NCBI RefSeq assembly: GCF_900116445.1
Contig: NZ_FPBH01000020.1
Span: forward strand, 1 to 64,000
DNA length: 64,000 nucleotides
Direction: 5' to 3'
Source: Paraburkholderia aspalathi
Lineage (GTDB): Bacteria; Pseudomonadota; Gammaproteobacteria; Burkholderiales; Burkholderiaceae
This document shows positions 44,012-50,254 of this stretch, piece after piece (the first letter of the stretch is position 1; the number at the start of each line of letters is the position of its first letter). Under the pieces are notes generated by a model. The model was given only the letters and a program-made list of their open reading frames with translations, did no database searches and was not told the origin of the DNA. Position numbers and translations under genes: made by a program.

Positions 44012-44236
44012 TTACAGGTCGGAGACGGTGTTGGATGCGATGAACGCCTCAATGTCGCTCATGCGATAGCGGACCAAGCGGCCCACCTTCACGTAGGGGA
44101 GTGGATAGCGCTTCGTCGCGCGCCAGTTAGCGAGGGTGTTCACGGACGTGCCCAGCAGTGCGGCGGCTTTCACGTCATCAACCAACTCGCGGATACTCGG
44201 CGCATGCGCGGACGTTGCTTGCTCGGTCTTTTTCAT
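44012..44236 (-). CDS. AlpA-like helix-turn-helix regulator / excisionase
   Basis: The product is 74 residues with the AlpA/MerR-like winged helix: VDDVKAAALLGTSVNTLANW as the HTH, then YVKVGRLVRYRMSDIEAFI as wing and second helix. In P4- and PICI-type satellites AlpA switches on excision and replication. ATG at 44236 has GAGG 9 bases upstream. One arm of a 10-bp inverted repeat touches its start codon, and GACCGTAG repeats lie just upstream, fitting an autoregulated switch. Confidence 0.85.
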   Translation of the reverse strand: MKKTEQATSAHAPSIRELVDDVKAAALLGTSVNTLANWRATKRYPLPYVKVGRLVRYRMSDIEAFIASNTVSDL

Positions 44237-44377
44237 GGTCCATACCTCTTTAGGGATTCCCGCATTGCGCCGGGTGCGCTGCGGTATGGACCAACTTTGC
44301 CTATCTCCGATTCGACCGTAGTCCGGCTACGGTCTGAGGCCTAGCAATGGCGGGGGGTTGCGGGAAAGACTACGGTC
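44237..44377 (-). promoter_or_regulatory. Control region upstream of the alpA-like gene with paired repeats
   Basis: GGTCCATACC at 44237-44246 and GGTATGGACC at 44283-44292 form a perfect 10-bp inverted repeat with centres 46 bp apart. GACCGTAG at 44314-44321 pairs with CTACGGTC at 44327-44334, and a third CTACGGTC lies at 44370-44377. These are good operator candidates for a satellite repressor or for the AlpA-like protein. Confidence 0.6.
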
Positions 44378-45062
44378 GGAAGAAAGAATTGGACTGCGGT
44401 AGTTCGTGATCCGCCCTATCAAAAAAATGATGGAAGTTACTTCGAATCAACTTTAGCGCCGTGTCACGCGAGGTATATCCCTGCTTCACAAGCCACCCAG
44501 CAACGGCAACGGGGTCCCATTTACCTCGTTCGTCGCGTGCAGCGCGAAGGTTTGTGCGACGCTTCGAATCAGCGAGGGTGTTGGCGAGCCACTCTCTATC
44601 CTTACCGCCCGCTAAATTGCCTCCGAACGCGCTTGCTATCGTGGCCGTTGAAACACCGTCCACTGACTCGGCGGGCGGCGCAACATCGCTACTGGCGACT
44701 GGCCTGTCAAAAAGCTTATATCCGGGGTAGCGATGCCGCTTGAAGAAGGCGATCCACTCAGTTGGCGTCGATTGATCGGTCATCCTGTCACGCCGCGCCT
44801 CCAATCGAACGCGCTCAAGTGTCGCGGGTGTTACGCCGTCATACTCCATCCCCTCTTCCTCATAAAGCATGGCCTCGTCAAAGTCGAACTTAGGCAGTGG
44901 CGCGTCCGTATCCAGCACTCTCCAAGCGAGCTTGATAGCGTCATCAATCAGCCAAATAGGCCTAGTGAGCCACCCCGCAATGCGGCCCGCTTGATCTTCC
45001 GCATATCGTTCCTCAGCAGTAGCCCGAGCGTCCGTCATCCAGTCGTATCCGTTATCGCTCAT
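44370..45062 (-). CDS. Island protein of unknown function, translationally coupled to the integrase
   Basis: The product is 230 residues. Its ATG overlaps the integrase stop (ATGA). The protein is acidic in the first half (FDFDEAMLYEEEGMEYDGV) and basic in the last third (DSKRRTNLRAARDERGKWD, then a helical C-terminus with LIRSNFHHFF). No recognised domain. Coupling to int and the position before alpA suggest a role in recombination or its regulation. Confidence 0.7.
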   Translation of the reverse strand: MSDNGYDWMTDARATAEERYAEDQAGRIAGWLTRPIWLIDDAIKLAWRVLDTDAPLPKFDFDEAMLYEEEGMEYDGVTPATLERVRLEARRDRMTDQSTPTEWIAFFKRHRYPGYKLFDRPVASSDVAPPAESVDGVSTATIASAFGGNLAGGKDREWLANTLADSKRRTNLRAARDERGKWDPVAVAGWLVKQGYTSRDTALKLIRSNFHHFFDRADHELPQSNSFFRP

Positions 45063-46402
45063 TGCTGGCTCCGTCGTTTGAAGGGGAGCACGTCCCCGGC
45101 ATCGCCTACGGCCGCCATCATTGCGGACGTGGCGCGGGTAACACTCTCCCGCACTGGATCAAGGTTCAGCCGCGCATAGATCGCCGTTGCGGTGACCGTG
45201 CGATGGTTCAGGCTCTTACCGATCACTGCGAGGCTGGCTCCCGCCGCCGCCTGCCAGCTTCCCAGCGTGCGCCGCAAATCGTGGATACGAAGGTCCGGAA
45301 TGCGTGCGCCATCCGTCCGGATGCCCAGCGTTTCAGCCTGCTGCCGCGCACGCGCCAGGCCGCTCGTAACGCTCTCGCCGTCCTTCTGTTCGAACGTTGC
45401 GCCGCTCTCCTGTATCCGCGCCACTAGTTGCGTGAGTTCGTCGCGATCAAAGATGCGCCGCCATGCGCTTTTCGGCTCAACGATATGACCGTGCTTGCCT
45501 TCGCCCGGAAACACATAATCCTCGTCTGCCTCTGCCGCCTCATAACGATCAGCAAGGATTTGCAGCGCCTCGGGGGACAGCGCCACCGTCTGCGGGTCGT
45601 CATTCTTCGTGCGCTCAATCCGCCACTCGGCGCGCTCCAAGGAAACGTCTACCCATCGCATACTTGCCACGTTGCTACGGCGTGCGCCGGTCAGCAGTGC
45701 CACTAGAAAGAAGTCCCGCATGACAGCGTTCGGCTCTTCCGCCAGTGACGCAAAGAACCTAGGCAACTCATCGGACTGGATGAACCGATCACGCGAGCGC
45801 TCCTTATTGCGCTTGATGCCGGTCGCCGGATTCGCCTCGGCGTACTCCCACTCGATTGCCTTGCCGAACACACTAGAAATGAGCGCCAGCACGCGATTGG
45901 CCGTAGTGGCATGGCCGCCCTTCGTGATTTCCTCATGAATGGCCCGAATGTCACGCCGCTCAACCTTCGATAGTTTTTTCCCACCAATCGGCGCGCGCAG
46001 ATAGTCCTCAAACCGTTGCACGTCTTCGCGCCATGTCCGCTTGCTGCCTTCGGCATGCCGCCGTCTGTACTCCTCGAACATCTGCGCAAACGTCAATTCG
46101 CCCTTGATCGCTCGCCGCACCTCGGCCGGGTTGTCGCCTGCTGCCACCGTCGATAGGATGTCCGTCGCCTTGCGGCGCGCTTGCTCAATAGTTAGGTCCG
46201 GGAACCGGCCCAGCGTGAAGCGCTCCAACTTACCGCCCTTGATGCGCTTCAGCACGCAGAAGGATTTGATACCTGTCGGGGTGACGCGCAGAAGCAGGCC
46301 ATTGACGCTGCCCCGGCCGCCGCCGTCCGCATACTCGGCCCGCGTCGCTGGGGTCGGTAATGCGCCGACGCTTTCTTTCGTGAAGTTGATTGTTTGAGCC
46401 AT
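45059..46402 (-). CDS. int: Tyrosine recombinase / integrase of the island
   Basis: The product is 447 residues. The N-terminal DUF4102-like arm-binding domain (about 1-85, with GGGRGSVNGLLLRV and GRFPDLTIEQARRKA) and the SAM-like core-binding domain precede the catalytic domain. Catalytic residues are visible: Arg in LLTGARRSN, the HxxR in RIHDLRRTLG, His in KSLNHRT, and Tyr in AIYARL. An insertion of about 50 residues lies before the HxxR. It belongs to the P4-type family that targets tRNA genes. ATG at 46402 has GAGG upstream and lies 12 bp from the arm-type repeats, so the enzyme may repress its own promoter. Confidence 0.95.
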   Translation of the reverse strand: MAQTINFTKESVGALPTPATRAEYADGGGRGSVNGLLLRVTPTGIKSFCVLKRIKGGKLERFTLGRFPDLTIEQARRKATDILSTVAAGDNPAEVRRAIKGELTFAQMFEEYRRRHAEGSKRTWREDVQRFEDYLRAPIGGKKLSKVERRDIRAIHEEITKGGHATTANRVLALISSVFGKAIEWEYAEANPATGIKRNKERSRDRFIQSDELPRFFASLAEEPNAVMRDFFLVALLTGARRSNVASMRWVDVSLERAEWRIERTKNDDPQTVALSPEALQILADRYEAAEADEDYVFPGEGKHGHIVEPKSAWRRIFDRDELTQLVARIQESGATFEQKDGESVTSGLARARQQAETLGIRTDGARIPDLRIHDLRRTLGSWQAAAGASLAVIGKSLNHRTVTATAIYARLNLDPVRESVTRATSAMMAAVGDAGDVLPFKRRSQQ

Positions 46403-46414
46403 GCTCGCCTCGCC

Positions 46415-46481
46415 GGGGTAACGCTGGGGTAACAGCGGGGTAACTTTTTAGCGGTATTTCACGGTGCTTTTAAGTTACCCC
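46415..46481. promoter_or_regulatory. Putative integrase arm-type sites, right end
   Basis: GGGGTAAC occurs at 46415, 46426 and 46437, an exact 11-bp period, with an inverted copy GTTACCCC at 46474-46481. They lie between int and the right attachment core. Confidence 0.7.
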
Positions 46482-46563
46482 GAGTGCCTCATTGTACCAG
46501 CAAAGCGTTGATAGACATGGCTTCAAGTAAAATCAGGTATCAGAGGGTATTATGCGGACTTCG

Positions 46564-46610
46564 GATTTGGGATCAGAGGGTCGAAGGTTCGAATCCTTTC
46601 GCTCCGACCA
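46564..46610 (+). repeat. attR: 47-bp direct repeat, 3' fragment of tRNA-Pro
   Basis: Identical to the last 47 bases of tRNA-Pro(TGG) at 35387-35433. It lacks the 5' half and is not a functional tRNA. Confidence 0.95.
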
Positions 46611-46624
46611 CGAAAAGCAATACG

Positions 46625-46657
46625 AAACCCGCGTAGCCTTCGGCTTCGCGGGTTTTT
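46625..46657 (+). terminator. Ancestral tRNA-Pro terminator, displaced by the island
   Basis: AAACCCGCG at 46625-46633 and CGCGGGTTT at 46647-46655, with an inner AGCC/GGCT pairing, are followed by T residues. It begins 15 bp after the tRNA fragment, as a normal tRNA terminator would. Confidence 0.85.
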
Positions 46658-46792
46658 GCTTTTTGGGCGTCCAGAACTTCATGTGAACGCTTCCCACGCG
46701 CCATCGCCTTGCGCCCTCACAAGCTCGCATGCGACAGTGATTGAAAACCCGGCGCTGTTATCCACGCCGCAACCAGAGTCAAGGAGACACAC

Positions 46793-47251
46793 ATGAATCT
46801 GATCCTCTGGCGTCACGCCGAAGCCGAAGATTTCGCCGCTAGCGATCTCGCCCGCGCACTCACCACGCGGGGCCGCAAACAGGCGCAAAACGTCGCCAAA
46901 TGGCTGCGCACCCGTCTGCCCGACGACGCGGTGGTCCTCGCGAGTCCTGCGGTGCGCACCATCCAGACCGCGGAAACTTTGAGCGACCAGTATCGCGTGG
47001 TGCGCGAACTCGCGCCTAACGCCAGTGCAGAAGATGTGCTCGAGGCCGCCGGCTGGTCAAAAGGCATCGCACCGACTGTCGTGATCGTCGGCCATCAACC
47101 GACGCTCGGCCACGTGGCGGCACGTTTGCTCGGCAACAGCGGGGCGAGTTGGCCATTGAAGAAAGCCGGCCTGTGGTGGATCGAAAGCCGTGAGCGCGAC
47201 GGCGACGACCAGGCCGTGCTGCGCGCGGCGATGAGCCCCGATCTGATCTGA
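46793..47251 (+). CDS. sixA: SixA-like phosphohistidine phosphatase
   Basis: The product is 152 residues of the histidine phosphatase superfamily. LILWRHAEAED at the N-terminus carries the RHG-type catalytic histidine, VVIVGHQPTLGH the second histidine, and ASPAVRTIQTAETL a conserved Arg. SixA-type enzymes remove phosphate from phosphohistidine on proteins. It is the first intact gene right of the island and is preceded by AAGGAG. No operon partner is evident. Confidence 0.9.
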   Translation: MNLILWRHAEAEDFAASDLARALTTRGRKQAQNVAKWLRTRLPDDAVVLASPAVRTIQTAETLSDQYRVVRELAPNASAEDVLEAAGWSKGIAPTVVIVGHQPTLGHVAARLLGNSGASWPLKKAGLWWIESRERDGDDQAVLRAAMSPDLI

Positions 47252-47391
47252 GCTGAACTGAGGCGATCAGCTCACGCAACCTGGCACTCAAAGAGGCCCT
47301 GTTGCGCCCGCCACTCCCACCGGTCGCGCGGAAACAACACATGACCTGCCCTACCCACGACATTACAAGCCGCGCGCACGCAGCTTACGGG

Positions 47392-47431
47392 CAGTCATCC
47401 AATCGTCACAGCTTTGCCATGCGAGCGTCAC
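47392..47431 (+). promoter_or_regulatory. Pho-box-like repeats before the OlsB-like gene
   Basis: Four heptamers resembling CTGTCAT occur at an exact 11-bp period: CAGTCAT (47392), TCGTCAC (47403), TTGCCAT (47414), GCGTCAC (47425). A TACATT about 10 bp further fits a -10 box. PhoB binds such 11-bp-spaced repeats. Confidence 0.65.
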
Positions 47432-47488
47432 CAGGCGTTACTACATTGGCGAAAAAAGAAATCTCCCTTTTTTCGACCAGGACGCCAC

Positions 47489-48301
47489 ATGCGAGAACTG
47501 CCGACGCCCACCCTGCCCCTGGCTTCGATCTTCGAAACGCGCCGCCTGCCGCGCGCCGAAGAGACAGTCACCGCCCAGCATCGCCTGCAAGTGACGTGGG
47601 CACGCACCGACGAGCAACTGCGCGAAGCCCAGCGTCTGCGCTACCGTGTATTCGCCGATGAAATGGGCGCCCGTCTGACGGGTCCGGCCGGCCTCGACGT
47701 CGATGTGTTCGATTCGTACTGCGATCACCTGCTGGTGCGCGATCTCGACACGCTGAAGGTGGTCGGCACTTATCGCGCGCTGCCGCCGCACCAGGCCGCC
47801 CGTATCGGCCGCCTGTATGCCGAAAGCGAATTCGACGTGTCACGTCTCACGCACCTGCGCGCCAAGATGGTCGAAGTGGGCCGCTCGTGCGTGCACCCTG
47901 ACTATCGCAGCGGCTCGGTGATCATGTCGTTGTGGGCAGGGCTCGCCGCGTACATGAAGCACAACGGCTACGAGACGATGCTCGGCTGCGCGAGCGTCGC
48001 GATGGTCGACGGCGGCCACTACGCGGCGAATCTTTACTGCTCGCTGCGCGACAACGCGATGACGGCGCCGGAATATCGCGCGTTCCCGCACACGCCGCTG
48101 CCGGTGGAAGAATTGCAAACGGGCGCCGACGTCGCGCCGCCGCCGCTGGTGAAGGGCTATCTGCGCCTCGGCGCGAAGATTTGCGGCGCACCGGCCTGGG
48201 ATCCTGACTTCAACACGGCCGACTTTCTGACGCTGTTGCGTCTGACGGATATCAACGCGCGTTATGCGCGGCACTTCCTCGGCGACGCAACACCGCGCTG
48301 A
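47489..48301 (+). CDS. olsB: OlsB-like ornithine-acyl-ACP N-acyltransferase
   Basis: The product is 270 residues of the hemolysin-like GNAT family. RYRVFADEMGARLTG, DHLLVRDLDTLKVVGTYR, KMVEVGRSCVHPDYRSGS and MLGCASVAMVDGG are the OlsB landmarks. OlsB adds a 3-hydroxyacyl chain to ornithine, the first step of ornithine-lipid synthesis; these phosphorus-free lipids replace phospholipids when phosphate is scarce. ATG at 47489 has AGGA upstream. Pho-box-like repeats lie about 60-100 bp upstream, consistent with PhoB control and with the pho/pst cluster further right. Confidence 0.88.
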   Translation: MRELPTPTLPLASIFETRRLPRAEETVTAQHRLQVTWARTDEQLREAQRLRYRVFADEMGARLTGPAGLDVDVFDSYCDHLLVRDLDTLKVVGTYRALPPHQAARIGRLYAESEFDVSRLTHLRAKMVEVGRSCVHPDYRSGSVIMSLWAGLAAYMKHNGYETMLGCASVAMVDGGHYAANLYCSLRDNAMTAPEYRAFPHTPLPVEELQTGADVAPPPLVKGYLRLGAKICGAPAWDPDFNTADFLTLLRLTDINARYARHFLGDATPR

Positions 48302-48374
48302 ATTGAACTGAGTGGCACACGCGAGCCGCCCGGCAGATTCAACCGGCGGCTGAGCGACTGAAAACCGAAGCGCA

Positions 48375-48407
48375 TAAAAAAAGCCCGGCTAATCCGCCGG
48401 GCTTTTT
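48375..48407. terminator. Bidirectional terminator between olsB and ppx
   Basis: AGCCCGGC-TAATCC-GCCGGGCT (48382-48403) has an A run on one side and a T run on the other, so it can end both convergent transcripts. Confidence 0.93.
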
Positions 48408-48426
48408 CATTTACCGCGCATGATGC

Positions 48427-50052
48427 TCAATCGTCCGTATAAACCACGCGATAGGGAATGCCGACCTTCTCCCATTCCGCGGCTTCCTGGATCAGGCTGT
48501 AATCCGTCAGCGGATTGTTAGCCACCCACTCGTTCGGCAAACGCACTTCGTAGCCGCCGTTGACCTGCGCAACCGCGATACCCGGCAAGCCGACATCCGC
48601 ACGCCGGCGGCACAGCAGCGCCGCGAGCCGCAGGCAGAACAGCAGCGGCCATTCCACTTCGCGCGTTTGTGAGAGCTTGCCGAGTTTCCCCGCGTGGCCG
48701 AGCACCAGCGCGGCGAGCCGCGCCTGGTCGGTGCGCGAAAAGCCCGGCATGTCGGCGTTGCTGGCGATATAGGCGGAATGCTTGTGATAGGCGCTGTGCG
48801 AAATCGACAGGCCGATTTCATGCAAGGCCGCGGCCCAGCCGAGGAACATGCGGTTCTCGGCGCGGCGTTCTTCATCCGGTTCGGCAAACTGGTCGTAAAA
48901 ACGCACCGCGAGTTCACCGATACGCCCGGCCTGCGCGCGGTCCACACCGTAACGGCGCATGAAGCCTTCCACCGTCACCGTGCGCATGTCCTCGTGTTGC
49001 GAACGGCCCAGCAAGTCGTACAGCACGCCGAGGCGCAGCGCACCGTCTGTCGTATCGACGTAGTCGACGCCGAGTTCGTCGAACACCGCGATCATGATCG
49101 ACAGGCCACCGGCCAGCACCGGAATACGATCGCCCTTCAACGCGACCAGCTTCAGACGATTGACGTTTTCCGCCTTGATCAGCGCGCGCTTGAGGCGCTC
49201 CAGCCCACCGCGCGAGATGCCGTGCGTGACGCCCGGATCGTTGAAGCCATTCGCCTCGACGAGTTCGGCGAGCGCCCGCGCGGTGCCGGACGAGCCAATC
49301 GCCTGTTCCCAGCCGGTTTTCTTGTATTCGGCGGAAATGATCTGAATTTCACGGCTCGCGGCGAGTTCGGCCTGGCGCATCGTGTATTCGTCGACATTGC
49401 CCGCCGGGAAGAATGCGCGGCTGTGGCTCACGCAGCCGATATACAGGCTCTCCATCTTGATCGGCGTGTAGTGCGAACCGATGATGAATTCCGTCGAGCC
49501 GCCGCCGATATCCACCACGAGACGCTTGCCCGCGCTCGCGGGCACGGAGTGTGCAGCCCCTGCATAAATCAGGCGCGCTTCTTCACGCCCGGCGATCACT
49601 TCGATAGGAAAACCCAGCGCGGCTTGCGCTTCGCCGAGAAACTCGCCCGCGTTCTTAGCGATGCGCAGCGTGTTGGTGGCGACGGCGCGAACATGATCGG
49701 GATGAAAGTCGCGCAGGCGTTCGCCGAAGCGCTTGAGCGCATCCCAGCCGCGCACTTGCGAGGCACGGTCGAGCATCTTGTCGCGCGACAGACCGGCGGC
49801 AAGGCGCACCGGCTCGCGCAAGGCGTCGACCTGATAGATCTGGCTGCCCGCGTCGGTTTCCTCGACCCGGCCCACGATCAGGCGGAAGCTGTTCGAGCCG
49901 AGATCGACGGCAGCGAGGAGTTGTGGAGTAGTGACCATCGAGTAAGCGGACTCCATGCGCGCGAGCGCGGCGGCGGTGGATGCGAAAGGTGCCGGATGCC
50001 CACCCGATGCCTTGGGCGCCTTGTGGCCGGCCGCGCTGTTCAAAGACGCCAT
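48427..50052 (-). CDS. ppx: Exopolyphosphatase (Ppx/GppA family)
   Basis: This enzyme releases phosphate from polyphosphate, and may also act on pppGpp. It has 541 residues from the ATG at 50052. The true start is uncertain: ATGs at 49956 and 49938 give shorter products, the last beginning MVTTPQLLAAVDLG with GGAG upstream. LLAAVDLGSNSFRLIVGRVE and VVDIGGGSTEFII are the two phosphate-binding motifs of the ASKHA fold. A C-terminal HD-like helical domain follows. It is divergent from ppk. Confidence 0.92.
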   Translation of the reverse strand: MASLNSAAGHKAPKASGGHPAPFASTAAALARMESAYSMVTTPQLLAAVDLGSNSFRLIVGRVEETDAGSQIYQVDALREPVRLAAGLSRDKMLDRASQVRGWDALKRFGERLRDFHPDHVRAVATNTLRIAKNAGEFLGEAQAALGFPIEVIAGREEARLIYAGAAHSVPASAGKRLVVDIGGGSTEFIIGSHYTPIKMESLYIGCVSHSRAFFPAGNVDEYTMRQAELAASREIQIISAEYKKTGWEQAIGSSGTARALAELVEANGFNDPGVTHGISRGGLERLKRALIKAENVNRLKLVALKGDRIPVLAGGLSIMIAVFDELGVDYVDTTDGALRLGVLYDLLGRSQHEDMRTVTVEGFMRRYGVDRAQAGRIGELAVRFYDQFAEPDEERRAENRMFLGWAAALHEIGLSISHSAYHKHSAYIASNADMPGFSRTDQARLAALVLGHAGKLGKLSQTREVEWPLLFCLRLAALLCRRRADVGLPGIAVAQVNGGYEVRLPNEWVANNPLTDYSLIQEAAEWEKVGIPYRVVYTDD

Positions 50053-50173
50053 TCTAAGCGTACCGGACCTCACGATGTCGCCTCGCAGTAATGGGGGTGC
50101 CCTATGGTCCCACACACACTGCGTCATAATTACGACACGCAATGAATACGGCGTAGAATTTATAACTTCGAGA

Positions 50174-50202
50174 ATGTCATAACAACGTCATCATACTGTG
50201 AG
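50174..50202 (+). promoter_or_regulatory. Pho-box-like repeats between ppx and ppk
   Basis: ATGTCAT (50174), ACGTCAT (50185) and CTGTGAG (50196) are spaced 11 bp apart and lie about 55-80 bp before the ppk start. This fits activation of ppk by PhoB. Confidence 0.65.
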
Positions 50203-50254
50203 AATTTCCGAGCGTCTTTACGTCTCCCTTCCTGACATTCCATTCTCGCTGCCG

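Larger units (their letters stand above)
35387..46610. mobile_element. Integrated satellite-type genomic island in tRNA-Pro(TGG), about 11.2 kb
   Basis: The element is bounded by the 47-bp direct repeat. It carries a tyrosine integrase, an AlpA-like regulator and a Prim-Pol/D5 helicase on the minus strand, with variable cargo towards the tRNA. No terminase, portal, capsid or tail-shaft genes are seen, so it is not a self-sufficient phage. The int-alpA-primase order matches P4-like or PICI-like satellites of proteobacterial phages. Its GC is lower than that of the flanks. All backbone genes appear intact, so mobility is plausible. Confidence 0.9.

Noticed and set aside
46564..46610. Second tRNA-Pro gene
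   Set aside because: Only the 3' 47 bases are present; the acceptor 5' strand, D-arm and most of the anticodon 5' stem are missing. It is the right attachment repeat.
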